A stretch of 64,000 nt of DNA. Origin: an uncultured Eubacterium sp. GTDB lineage: Bacteria > Bacillota > Clostridia > Lachnospirales > Lachnospiraceae. Where the stretch lies: positions 1-64,000 of the forward strand of contig CAJTXO010000014.1 of assembly GCA_910583555.1 (NCBI GenBank), written 5' to 3'. Each line of letters starts with the position of its first letter. Positions within the stretch are counted from its first letter, which is position 1. This document shows positions 7,954-15,067 of the stretch, piece by piece. The notes under the pieces are model-generated. The model was not told the DNA's origin, made no database searches, and was given only the letters and a program-made list of their open reading frames with translations. A program made the translations under genes and the position numbers.

Positions 7954-8421
7954 TTATTCTAACAGGCACACCGCCTGACAGGAAATCCCCGATTTGTCCC
8001 CGGTAAAACCGAGTCCCTCTTCTGTCGTAGCCTTGACACTGATCCTGTCAACATCCACCCCGAGAGTATCCGCGATATTCGTCCGCATCTGCTCGATAAA
8101 CGGTGCCAGTTTCGGCTCCTGCGCCACGATGACGGCATCCACATTTCCAATCTTATACCCTTTTCCCTCTAAAAGCACAGCCGCGCGCTTTAAAAGCCGC
8201 AGGCTGGAAACCCCTCGATACCGCTCATCCGTATCTGGAAAATGTCTGCCGATGTCTCCCATCGCCGCCGCCCCAAACACAGCGTCCATGATCGCGTGAA
8301 GAAGCACATCCGCATCCGAATGGCCGACCAGACCAAGCGTATGGTCGATCTCCACTCCTCCTAAAACCAGTTTCCTTCCCTTCTCCAGTTTGTGTACATC
8401 ATATCCGATTCCGATTCTCAT
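7954..8421 (-). CDS. ispF: 2-C-methyl-D-erythritol 2,4-cyclodiphosphate synthase
   Basis: 155 residues, the normal length of IspF. The enzyme converts CDP-ME 2-phosphate to MEcPP in the non-mevalonate isoprenoid pathway. The start MRIGIGYDVHKL supplies the zinc ligands Asp and His of the DVH motif. Also present are LGGVEIDHTLGLVGHSDADVLLHAIMDA with the third zinc His, FPDTDE, and the C-terminal TTEEGLGFTG. AAGGAAGG lies upstream of the ATG at 8421; a longer reading would pass into tRNA-Met. It therefore likely relies on readthrough of the tRNA operon or an unseen promoter. Confidence 0.95.
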   Translation of the reverse strand: MRIGIGYDVHKLEKGRKLVLGGVEIDHTLGLVGHSDADVLLHAIMDAVFGAAAMGDIGRHFPDTDERYRGVSSLRLLKRAAVLLEGKGYKIGNVDAVIVAQEPKLAPFIEQMRTNIADTLGVDVDRISVKATTEEGLGFTGDKSGISCQAVCLLE

Positions 8422-8465
8422 GCTGTTCCTTCCTTTCTTACTATCATATGAATAGTGACTCAATA

Positions 8466-8494
8466 GAAAAAAAAGCCTTGAACAGACAAGGCTT
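8466..8494 (-). terminator. Rho-independent terminator of the tRNA-Val/tRNA-Met unit
   Basis: AAGCCTTG (8473-8480) pairs with CAAGGCTT (8487-8494) around a 6-nt loop. On the minus strand the stem is followed by a run of eight T. Confidence 0.9.
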
Positions 8495-8500
8495 GTACAT

Positions 8501-8573
8501 AGCGGGAAAGGGATTTGAACCCCCGACACCACGGGTATGAACCGTGTGCTCTTGCCAACTGAGCTATCCCGCC
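8501..8573 (-). tRNA. tRNA-Met (CAT, elongator type)
   Basis: Acceptor GGCGGGA/TCCCGCT, anticodon stem CACGG/CCGTG with loop TTCATAC (CAT). The stem lacks the GGG/CCC of initiator tRNA, and the sequence resembles the Bacillus elongator. No CCA encoded. Confidence 0.93.
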
Positions 8574-8664
8574 GGATTGCCATATAAAATGGCGATTTAT
8601 ATATGAAACTGCTGTCTGCGATCTACAGACCAACGGCCTGATCCACCGCATTTTAAGAATAAAA

Positions 8665-8737
8665 TGGGACCTATAGGGCTCGAACCTATGACCCTCTGCT
8701 TGTAAGGCAGATGCTCTCCCAGCTGAGCTAAGATCCC
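8665..8737 (-). tRNA. tRNA-Val (TAC)
   Basis: Acceptor GGGATCT/AGGTCCC (one T-G pair), anticodon stem TCTGC/GCAGA with loop CTTACAA giving TAC, T loop TTCGAGC. It precedes tRNA-Met in one transcription unit. Confidence 0.95.
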
Positions 8738-8768
8738 ATTTGCATGCTTATCAGCAGCACCAGTGATT

Positions 8769-8797
8769 ATTATATAAAAACATCTATCATTTGTCAA
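8769..8797 (-). promoter_or_regulatory. Consensus promoter of the tRNA-Val/tRNA-Met unit
   Basis: TTGACA (8797-8792), 17-nt spacer, TATAAT (8774-8769): a full consensus sigma-A promoter on the minus strand. Confidence 0.9.
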
Positions 8798-8867
8798 GCG
8801 TTTTTTCAAAATTTTTACAGCATTTTTTCAGACAAGCCTTTTGCAATTTTGCTTTCTCCTCTTTAAG

Positions 8868-9344
8868 CTATAAAAACAGCGCGATAAACGTCCCTTTCGC
8901 CACAACGCTCAGCGTCGCCATGATCACCCCTGCCAACAGCACGCCGCCCATGCTCGCCAGTATGCTCGATTTGAAATCCATATCCAGAAGGCTGGCCGCA
9001 AGCGTTCCCGTCCATGCGCCCGTACCGGGAAGCGGGATGCCCACAAACAGCAGAAGCGCTACAAAAAGTCCTTTTCCCGCTTTTTCCTGCAGTTTCCTTC
9101 CACCTTTTTCCCCTTTTTCCAGACAAAAAGTGAAAAATTTACCGATGACCGGCTTATCTGCTCCCCATACGAGGATCTTTCGCGCAAAAAAATAAATAAA
9201 CGGCACCGGCAGCATATTTCCTATGATCGCCAGCGGGAACGCGATGTACAGAGGGATATTCCACACAACAGAATACGGGATCGCTCCTCTCAATTCGATC
9301 AGGGGCACCATAGATATCAAAAATACAAGTAAATAATGTAACAT
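8868..9344 (-). CDS. Small multidrug-export-like membrane protein (COG2426)
   Basis: 158 residues, almost entirely hydrophobic, with about four membrane segments. The N-terminal MVPLIELRGAIPYSV and the central LLFVGIPLPGTGAWTGTLAASLLDM are the conserved signatures of the COG2426 / Sm_multidrug_ex family (distant DedA relatives). A charged cytoplasmic loop (CLEKGEKGGRKLQEKAGKG) precedes the second motif. The family name implies export, but no transported substrate is established. A moderate AGGAAA site lies before the ATG. It follows the yfcE-like gene by 38 nt, so the two may be cotranscribed. Confidence 0.8.
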   Translation of the reverse strand: MLHYLLVFLISMVPLIELRGAIPYSVVWNIPLYIAFPLAIIGNMLPVPFIYFFARKILVWGADKPVIGKFFTFCLEKGEKGGRKLQEKAGKGLFVALLLFVGIPLPGTGAWTGTLAASLLDMDFKSSILASMGGVLLAGVIMATLSVVAKGTFIALFL

Positions 9345-9382
9345 TTTTCTTTTCCTTTCTCATTTTATCAGTTAATTTAAAA

Positions 9383-9871
9383 TTATGAAACTTCACAAAT
9401 GGAAATGCGGATTTCTCCGTCTTCCAAAAACTCGATCACGGCGTGCGTGGGAATAAATCCGCTCTGCCTCGGTCTGGAGATACTGCCGGGATTCAGGACA
9501 GTCATTGTGGAAGACCGCTCCGAAAACGGGACATGGGTATGGCCGTACAAAACAATATCCGCGCCCTGTTCCATCGCCCAGTATTTTAACAGATCAACAC
9601 CCCCGTTCACATGCTGGCGGTGGCCATGCGTCATCGCTATGGTGTGCCCGTGCAGTTTCAACACTTGAAACGGCGGTGCCTGGGAATACCAGTCGCAGTT
9701 GCCCTTCACTATGTAAGTGGGGCCCTGGATCGAGGCGCGGAGCCTGTCCTCTCCGCTCTCAATATCTCCCAGAAAGAACAGCCCTTCAATACTGTCTTTC
9801 TGCTGCGCAATAATCTCAAGCATTCTCTCATTTTTCCCATGGGAGTCGCTAAATACCAAATATTTCGCCAT
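9383..9871 (-). CDS. yfcE: YfcE/MJ0936-family metallophosphodiesterase
   Basis: 162 residues forming a calcineurin-like phosphoesterase. Metal-binding motifs occur in order: SDSHG (residues 8-12), FLGDIESGEDRL, VKGNCDW, TMTHGH-type AMTHGHR, and LYGHTHVPF. Members hydrolyse small phosphodiesters with Mn; the physiological substrate is unknown. AAAGGAG lies 7 nt upstream. The gene lies 11 nt downstream of rdgB, and the rdgB-yfcE neighbourhood is common in clostridia, pointing to an operon with the methyltransferase and rhodanese genes upstream. Confidence 0.88.
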   Translation of the reverse strand: MAKYLVFSDSHGKNERMLEIIAQQKDSIEGLFFLGDIESGEDRLRASIQGPTYIVKGNCDWYSQAPPFQVLKLHGHTIAMTHGHRQHVNGGVDLLKYWAMEQGADIVLYGHTHVPFSERSSTMTVLNPGSISRPRQSGFIPTHAVIEFLEDGEIRISICEVS

Positions 9872-9882
9872 ACAGCTCTCCT

Positions 9883-10476
9883 TTATTCCATCCCATTTAG
9901 TTTTTCCACCATTTTCCGTAGCGCGATTCCACGATGGCTGATCTTATTCTTCTCTTCGGGTTCCATTTCGCCGGTCGTACAGCCGCGCTCTGGCAGATAA
10001 AAGATCGGATCATAGCCAAAGCCGTTTGTGCCCTTCGGCTCATACGCCAGCCTTCCCTCGATGACACCCTTTGTCGTTTCCACTCTTCCATCCGGGTAAG
10101 CGCAGGCGATCGCACAGACAAACCGCGCCGTCCGCTCTTCTTCTTTTGCCTGTTCACATCGTCTCAGTATTTCCGCGTTTTTTATTTCATAAGAAGTATC
10201 TTCCCCTAAATATCTGGCGGAATAGATCCCCGGCTCGCCTCCTAAATAGTCTACCTCAAAACCGGAATCATCCGCAAGTACCATTTCATTCGTCTGGCGG
10301 CAGATTGCCTTTGCCTTGATCTGCGCATTTTCCTCGAACGTTTTTCCATCTTCGACTATATTCGTATGTATGTCCAAATCCTTTAACGAATATACCTCAT
10401 AACCATCCCCTAAAATCTGCCGTATTTCATTCACTTTTCCTTCATTATTCGTCGCAAAAATGAGCTTCTTTCCCAT
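9883..10476 (-). CDS. rdgB: XTP/dITP diphosphatase (RdgB/HAM1)
   Basis: 197 residues. It removes non-canonical purine triphosphates (dITP, XTP) from the nucleotide pool. HAM1 motifs are FATNNEGKVNEIRQIL at the N-terminus, FEENAQIKAKA, VLADDSGFEVDYLGGEPGIYSARY, GFGYDPIFY, and the C-terminal NKISHRGIALRKM. The start at 10476 (MGKKLIF) is 5 nt after GGAGG; two upstream ATGs lie within the SD itself. The start lies inside the 3' end of the upstream methyltransferase gene (about 32 nt overlap), implying translational coupling. Confidence 0.93.
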   Translation of the reverse strand: MGKKLIFATNNEGKVNEIRQILGDGYEVYSLKDLDIHTNIVEDGKTFEENAQIKAKAICRQTNEMVLADDSGFEVDYLGGEPGIYSARYLGEDTSYEIKNAEILRRCEQAKEEERTARFVCAIACAYPDGRVETTKGVIEGRLAYEPKGTNGFGYDPIFYLPERGCTTGEMEPEEKNKISHRGIALRKMVEKLNGME

Positions 10477-11647
10477 CATTTCCTCCATTCGCGTTATGCC
10501 TTTGCTTCGGCGGCTTCAGTCCCATGTACTGATAAAGATACGTTTTCATCATACCGTTATAGATCTTCCGGTTTTTCGCCGCCTTCTTCCCAATCGCCCT
10601 CTGCGCGTCCTCGAACCCGCTCAAGAGGAAAAACGACCACGTTTCATTTTCGTTTATGATATTCCCAATCGTGCGGTAGAGCGCGGACATCTCATCCCGC
10701 GAGGACAGGCGCTCCCCGTACGGGGGATTGGTGATGACAAAACCGTATTTCTTTGGCGACCGGAAATTTAATATGTCGCGCTGCTGAAAATGGATCTGCC
10801 TTTCCACACCGGCGAGTTCCGCGTTGGCCCGCGCCATCTTTAGCACCTCGGCATCCACATCGTACCCCTGGATCACCGTCTCCACATCGTCTTCCACGAG
10901 ATCCATCGCCTCCTGTCCCACCTCATACCACTCCTTTTTCGGAATGAGGTTTGTCCAGTTTTCCGCCAAAAACGACCGATTCATCCCAGGCGCGATATTT
11001 TTCGCGATCATGGCTGCCTCGATCGGTATCGTACCGCTCCCGCAAAAAGGATCTACAAGAACCCGGTCGCGTTTCCAGGGCGATAAAAGGATAATGGCGG
11101 CGGCAAGCGTTTCCGTCAGCGGCGCAGGTGCGGTAAATTTCCGGTAACCCCGCTTGTGAAGGGAAACGCCTGTCGTATCCAGTCCGACTGTGACAATATC
11201 TTTCCGGATGCTGATACGCAGCGGATATTCCGCGCCATCTTCGGTAAACCAATCAGTGTGATATGTCTTTTTCAGGCTCTCGACCATCGCTTTTTTCACG
11301 ATACGCTGAATATCCGACGGACTGAACAGCTTACTGCTCACGGAAGACGCTTTTGCTACCCAGAATTTTCCATTTTCCGGGATATACTCATCCCAGGGGA
11401 CCGCCTTTACGCCCTCAAACAGCTCATCAAATGTTTCCGCCCGAAATTCCGCTGTTTTCAACAGGACGCGCTCCGTCGTCCGCAAAAAAATATTGGCGCG
11501 GCAGATCCCCTCGGCATCCGCGATAAACGTCACCTTTCCGTTATCTACCGCGGAGATTTCATACCCGAGATCCAGAATCTCCCGTTTCAACACTGCTTCC
11601 ATCCCAAAATGGCATGGCGCGATCAATTCATACGTATTTCTTTTCAT
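10445..11647 (-). CDS. Class I rRNA/RNA methyltransferase, THUMP domain (RlmL-like)
   Basis: 400 residues. It has an N-terminal ferredoxin-like/THUMP region (about 1-160) and a C-terminal Rossmann methyltransferase of the UPF0020 group. The SAM motif VDPFCGSGTIPIEAAMIA and the catalytic NPPYGERLS (N6-adenine/N2-guanine type) are present. It resembles the N-terminal half of E. coli RlmL, which makes m2G2445 in 23S rRNA, and the Bacillus YpsC family. The start at 11647 (MKRNTYEL) follows AAGGAAGAG; the spacing is somewhat long, and an upstream in-frame start is possible. It overlaps rdgB at its 3' end. Confidence 0.85.
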   Translation of the reverse strand: MKRNTYELIAPCHFGMEAVLKREILDLGYEISAVDNGKVTFIADAEGICRANIFLRTTERVLLKTAEFRAETFDELFEGVKAVPWDEYIPENGKFWVAKASSVSSKLFSPSDIQRIVKKAMVESLKKTYHTDWFTEDGAEYPLRISIRKDIVTVGLDTTGVSLHKRGYRKFTAPAPLTETLAAAIILLSPWKRDRVLVDPFCGSGTIPIEAAMIAKNIAPGMNRSFLAENWTNLIPKKEWYEVGQEAMDLVEDDVETVIQGYDVDAEVLKMARANAELAGVERQIHFQQRDILNFRSPKKYGFVITNPPYGERLSSRDEMSALYRTIGNIINENETWSFFLLSGFEDAQRAIGKKAAKNRKIYNGMMKTYLYQYMGLKPPKQRHNANGGNDGKEAHFCDE

Positions 11648-11685
11648 CCGCCGCCGCTCTTCCTTTCTTATGGTAACATACACCT

Positions 11686-12024
11686 TTACCTGCCAGTTCC
11701 GCTCTGACCGCATTGATCCTGCGCCGCGCGCCAGACACGGTATCCCTGGTATCCTCCAGCGATACTAATAGCAAAGTATCCCTGTTTGTTCATTTCCTTC
11801 GCCGCGTACATGCTCTGATTCCCCCGCTCACAATAAAAAATAACTGTATCGTAGCGGTGCGTCCAAGTTTCTTTCTCAATCTGCCACCTCTCGTACGGAA
11901 TGTTCTTCGCCCCGCGGATGTGGCCCTTGCGATAATCTTCTTCATCCCGTAAATCTATGAGAATCGTCCCCGGCTTTTTCATGATCGTTTCGAGATCCCG
12001 GATCGGTATGATCGAAAAACTCAT
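11686..12024 (-). CDS. Rhodanese-like domain protein
   Basis: 112 residues, a single rhodanese domain. The conserved substrate loop is DTVIFYCERGNQSMYAA, with the catalytic Cys of the CERGNQS loop; the N-terminal ILIDLRDEEDYRKGHIRGAKNIP is the CH2A motif. Such proteins move sulfane sulfur as a persulfide; the acceptor here is unknown. The start is uncertain: ATG at 12024 or GTG at 12033, neither with a strong SD. It is the first gene of the run leading to the methyltransferase, rdgB and yfcE, with a 38-nt gap to the next start. Confidence 0.82.
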   Translation of the reverse strand: MSFSIIPIRDLETIMKKPGTILIDLRDEEDYRKGHIRGAKNIPYERWQIEKETWTHRYDTVIFYCERGNQSMYAAKEMNKQGYFAISIAGGYQGYRVWRAAQDQCGQSGTGR

Positions 12025-12091
12025 AATTATCACGTTCTTTTTTTCTTACATCTTATGACAGTATTATGTATTTTGTGACAATCGTACAAGA

Positions 12092-12119
12092 CAAGCCGTC
12101 TCCTAACGGGGACGGCTTG
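12092..12119 (-). terminator. Hairpin terminator downstream of the Ser/Asn-rich gene
   Basis: CAAGCCGTC (12092-12100) and GACGGCTTG (12111-12119) form a 9-bp stem with a 10-nt loop just after the stop codon of the 12129-12368 gene. The minus-strand tail (TCTTGTACG) is only partly T-rich. Confidence 0.6.
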
Positions 12120-12128
12120 CGGGCACTT

Positions 12129-12368
12129 TTAATTCTTCGACTGGTTCTTGCTGCTGGAAGCGTTGCGGCAGTTAGAACATTTCGAATCATTTTTCGAAGA
12201 GTTGTTCGAAGAACTGTTCCTCGTGCTGTTCGAAGAAGTATTCGACGAAGTGTTTGAAGAACTATTCTTTGAGTTGTTCTTTGAACTATTCTTCGAATCA
12301 TTCTTCGAGCTATTTGTGCCGTTTGTACTATTTTTCTCATCGTACTCATCCAAGAAATTCTTAGCCAT
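12129..12368 (-). CDS. Small Ser/Asn/Lys low-complexity protein with a CxxC pair
   Basis: 79 residues. A short folded-looking head (MAKNFLDEYDEKNS) is followed by some 55 residues composed almost only of Ser, Asn, Lys and Thr in degenerate pentads such as SKNSS and SSNTS. A tail SKCSNCRNASSSKNQSKN has a CxxC pair. The coding DNA is a degenerate 15-nt repeat. No family is recognised, and there is no signal peptide or membrane span. AGGAGG lies 8 nt before the ATG and a hairpin follows the stop, so it is very likely a real gene. Spore-forming bacteria have several such small hydrophilic spore proteins; a spore role is a guess. Confidence 0.75.
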   Translation of the reverse strand: MAKNFLDEYDEKNSTNGTNSSKNDSKNSSKNNSKNSSSNTSSNTSSNSTRNSSSNNSSKNDSKCSNCRNASSSKNQSKN

Positions 12369-12440
12369 AGTTATTTTCCTCCTGTCTATGAACTTTTTTG
12401 TTACAGGATTAGTATGGCTTTTTTCTTTCGGGTTATTCCG

Positions 12441-13304
12441 TCAAGCTTTTCCAACAGAACCAAATAATTCCATTTTTTCTTTTACGGTTGCCTTGATCGC
12501 ATCCGCGCCCGGAGCCAGAAGTTTACGCGGGTCAAAGCCCTTTCCTTCCTGATCCTTGCCCGCCTCGATATATTTGCGCGTCGCGTCGGCAAACGAGAGC
12601 TGGCACTCCGTATTTACATTGATTTTCGAAACGCCGAGGCTGATCGCCTTTTTGATCATATCTTCCGGGATTCCCGTTCCGCCGTGAAGTACTAACGGCA
12701 TATCCCCGGTCAGCTTCTGTACGGCATCCAGCGTCTCAAAGCTAAGGCCGGCCCAGTTTTCCGGATATTTTCCGTGAATGTTTCCGATTCCCGCCGCCAG
12801 CATCGTCACGCCGAGATCCGCGATCATTTTACACTCTTCCGGATCCGCGCACTCGCCAGCTCCGACCACGCCGTCTTCCTCGCCGCCGATGGAACCTACC
12901 TCTGCCTCGATCGACATTCCTTTTTCATTACAGATCGCTACGAGTTCTTTCGTTTTCGCAACATTTTCCTCGATCGGATAATGGGATCCGTCAAACATAA
13001 TGGAAGAAAATCCTGCCTCGATACAAGCCTTCGCTCCCTCGTAGCTGCCGTGGTCGAGATGAAGCGCTACCGGCACCGTGATACCAAGTTCCTCGAGCAT
13101 TCCATTTACCATGCCCACAACGGTTTTGTAACCGCACATATACTTTCCGGCACCTTCCGATACGCCAAGTATAACCGGCGATTTCAATTCCTCTGCCGTG
13201 AGAAGGATCGACTTCGTCCACTCCAGGTTATTGATATTGAACTGCCCTACCGCGTATTTCCCCGCCTTTGCTTTTGTAAGCATCTCTTTTGCTGAAACTA
13301 ACAT
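12441..13304 (-). CDS. fba: Class II fructose-1,6-bisphosphate aldolase
   Basis: 287 residues. The enzyme cleaves FBP to DHAP and GAP in glycolysis and is zinc-dependent. Signatures: N-terminal AVGQFNINNLEW, the zinc/catalytic region VALHLDHGSYEGAKACIEAGFSSIMFDGSHYPIEEN (His-Asp-His), SIEAEVGSIGGEEDG, GNIHGKYP with a zinc His, LVLHGGTGIPEDMI and KINVNTE. It belongs to the short class IIA-like group of Firmicutes (FbaA). The start at 13304 has GGAGG 9 nt upstream; longer readings extend into untranslated sequence. A 72-nt gap separates it from the Ser/Asn-rich gene. Confidence 0.95.
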   Translation of the reverse strand: MLVSAKEMLTKAKAGKYAVGQFNINNLEWTKSILLTAEELKSPVILGVSEGAGKYMCGYKTVVGMVNGMLEELGITVPVALHLDHGSYEGAKACIEAGFSSIMFDGSHYPIEENVAKTKELVAICNEKGMSIEAEVGSIGGEEDGVVGAGECADPEECKMIADLGVTMLAAGIGNIHGKYPENWAGLSFETLDAVQKLTGDMPLVLHGGTGIPEDMIKKAISLGVSKINVNTECQLSFADATRKYIEAGKDQEGKGFDPRKLLAPGADAIKATVKEKMELFGSVGKA

Positions 13305-13377
13305 GTAATGATTCCTCCATTCTTTTTTTATATTATTTTCTATGATAAAATGTCCGCCAACCACCAAAACAGGTCCA

Positions 13378-13884
13378 CTATCTTCCGCAGCAGTGTTTAT
13401 ATTTTTTTCCGCTGCCACACGGACACGGATCATTCCTGCCTACTTTCGGCTCTTCGTGTCGGATCGTACCGGAATTTTTCTGCTCGCGGTACAACTCTTT
13501 CTGGCGTTCTTTCGTAAGTATCTCGTCCCACTGAGGCAGCGTGTACAACCACTCCGCATCGCAGCCCACCATATTATAATACAGCTTTTCGCAATCAATC
13601 TCCAACCGAACGACCGTATCCTTCTCCATCGTGTCGATCGGATTTGGCTCCTTTAAGCTGTCATTGATCCCGTCCAAAAAGCCAACCATCATAGAAAGCG
13701 GCACTTCGTATTTTCCAGCCAGTTCTTCTACCGTTCCCTCTACGACCGCGCCGGGATCCGCAAGAAGCTTCTCATAAATTCCCTTTTCCAAATGAAAATA
13801 GTTACTCCAAAGCTTCTCTCCCTCCTTGGAATTCTGCATCTCTTCTGAATACGCATACTCTCGCCATTCCTTCAATAATGCCAT
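13378..13884 (-). CDS. SEC-C motif zinc-binding protein
   Basis: 168 residues. The C-terminal VGRNDPCPCGSGKKYKHCCGR is a canonical SEC-C zinc motif (CxCx8CC), the same motif as at the SecA C-terminus. The N-terminal 140 residues are helical and acidic (DAEWLYTLPQWDEIL, KERQKELYREQ), without a known domain; related clostridial proteins have the same layout. A zinc-dependent protein-protein or ribosome-associated role is possible, but no function is established. GGAGGAGGG precedes the ATG. It lies just upstream of fba, with 73 nt between the fba start and the SEC-C stop. Confidence 0.85.
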   Translation of the reverse strand: MALLKEWREYAYSEEMQNSKEGEKLWSNYFHLEKGIYEKLLADPGAVVEGTVEELAGKYEVPLSMMVGFLDGINDSLKEPNPIDTMEKDTVVRLEIDCEKLYYNMVGCDAEWLYTLPQWDEILTKERQKELYREQKNSGTIRHEEPKVGRNDPCPCGSGKKYKHCCGR

Positions 13885-13987
13885 TGTTTTTCCCTCCTCC
13901 GTCTTTTTCTATGCGTGATGCCATCCCACAAACATGTCTATTGTATGTCAGCACTTATTGTACCACACATCCGGCATATAGGCAATA

Positions 13988-14746
13988 TCATTTCAGGTAG
14001 GAATCGATTCCGTTCGCGATTCCCTGTACCATTTTCTTCTGATAAGCTGCCGTTGCCATCTTCTTATCCTCCGACGAATTGCTCATAAATCCCATTTCGA
14101 TGATGGTCACAGGCACCGCACACCAGTTGATACCCGTCATCGTATCCGTATACAGGATACCGCGGTTTCCCGCGCCCGTCGCGCTGCAGAATGCCTGCAG
14201 CACCTTTTTTGACAATTTCCGGCTCGCCTTGCGAACCTTTTTATTCATATATGGATTTTTATTGGTCGGCGCGATCGTCAGCGCCCCGCTCACGGACGAA
14301 GATTCCGATGAATTCGCATGGATGCGGATAAACGCGTCTGCCCCGGCTTTATTGGCAACCTTTGCCCGCTCCGCGTTTGAAATGTTTACATTTGCCTTGG
14401 AGCGGATCATCACGACCTTATAGCCCCGCGCCTTCAATTCTTTTTTTAATTTTTTCGCCACTTTCAGATTTAACTTATGCTCGGGCGTCCCCGTCGAACA
14501 TCCCGAAGTTCCCGAAGTGACTTTCGCCTTCATCGTCTTTGATCCGGGGCCGTTCGGTTCTTTCGAAGAATTTCCGTTTAACTGATGGCCGGCGTCAATA
14601 GCGACCACTTTCTGATCTGGCTCATCGTCTTCCTTTTTGGCCGCCTGTGCCTCATTCCCGAGCATCTGCAGGCCTGCTGCCACTGCCGCTAACATGAGCA
14701 AAAGTGCCATCGTTCTCTTCATTCTGTTTTTCATTTTCGCCTTCAT
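13988..14746 (-). CDS. Secreted N-acetylmuramoyl-L-alanine amidase (Amidase_3)
   Basis: 252 residues with a signal peptide (lysine-rich start, hydrophobic core, NEAQAA cleavage region). The Amidase_3 fold begins at VVAIDAGHQ with the first zinc His. The Glu/His region SGCSTGTPEHKLNLKVAKKLKKEL, AFIRIHANSS with another zinc His, and the late VTIIEMGFMSN with the catalytic Glu all follow. The enzyme cuts the bond between MurNAc and L-Ala of peptidoglycan. There is no extra cell-wall binding domain. AGGAGG is 8 nt before the start. Its upstream neighbour is the tRNA-Leu terminator, so it is probably monocistronic. Confidence 0.92.
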   Translation of the reverse strand: MKAKMKNRMKRTMALLLMLAAVAAGLQMLGNEAQAAKKEDDEPDQKVVAIDAGHQLNGNSSKEPNGPGSKTMKAKVTSGTSGCSTGTPEHKLNLKVAKKLKKELKARGYKVVMIRSKANVNISNAERAKVANKAGADAFIRIHANSSESSSVSGALTIAPTNKNPYMNKKVRKASRKLSKKVLQAFCSATGAGNRGILYTDTMTGINWCAVPVTIIEMGFMSNSSEDKKMATAAYQKKMVQGIANGIDSYLK

Positions 14747-14786
14747 ACTGTACGCCTCCTGTAATACTTTTATACGTCAAGCTAAA

Positions 14787-14820
14787 ATGGTGTGGCTACC
14801 GTTTCCAATAGCCACACCAT
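14787..14820 (-). terminator. Terminator after tRNA-Leu
   Basis: A perfect 12-bp stem, ATGGTGTGGCTA (14787-14798) with TAGCCACACCAT (14809-14820), 10-nt loop, followed on the minus strand by a short TTTT-containing tail. It begins four nt after the tRNA 3' end. Confidence 0.85.
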
Positions 14821-14824
14821 GTAA

Positions 14825-14907
14825 TGCGGAGTATGGGACTTGAACCCACACGTCTTAGAGACACATGATCCTTAGTCATGCCTGTCTGCCAATTCCAGCA
14901 ACTCCGC
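14825..14907 (-). tRNA. tRNA-Leu (anticodon AAG)
   Basis: 83 nt with a long variable arm. The acceptor is GCGGAGT/ACTCCGC with discriminator A, and the T loop is TTCAAGT. The anticodon arm CATGA-CTAAGGA-TCATG places AAG at 34-36. A34 would need TadA deamination to inosine, which is unusual for a bacterial leucine tRNA. Confidence 0.92.
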
Positions 14908-14943
14908 ATGCAATATAAAGTTGTTCCTCAACACTGCTTGACC

Positions 14944-14972
14944 ATTATAACAGATTTTAAAACAATTGTCAA
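14944..14972 (-). promoter_or_regulatory. Consensus promoter of tRNA-Leu
   Basis: TTGACA (14972-14967), 17-nt spacer, TATAAT (14949-14944) on the minus strand. Confidence 0.9.
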
Positions 14973-14999
14973 ATACTTTTTATTGATTCTTGACAGCTT

Positions 15000-15028
15000 G
15001 GGACTGTTGTCATTAATACAACAGTCCC
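15000..15028. terminator. Strong hairpin between the esterase gene and tRNA-Leu
   Basis: GGGACTGTTGT (15000-15010) and ACAACAGTCCC (15018-15028) form a perfect 11-bp stem with a 7-nt loop, 40 nt beyond the esterase stop codon. It lacks a T-run on either strand, so it may block exonucleases or act as an imperfect terminator. Confidence 0.5.
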
Positions 15029-15067
15029 TTATATGCAATATTCAAATAACTCTTCTAAGTATAATGA

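Noticed and set aside
8422..8583. Longer ispF reading
   Set aside because: It runs through tRNA-Met and its terminator; IspF proteins start at MRIGIGYDVH.
12148..12552. Plus-strand Phe/Glu-rich protein
   Set aside because: It is the antisense of the Ser/Asn/Lys repeat gene and of fba; no SD or family.
15000..15028. Confident intrinsic terminator of the esterase gene
   Set aside because: The stem is strong, but no T-run follows on either strand.
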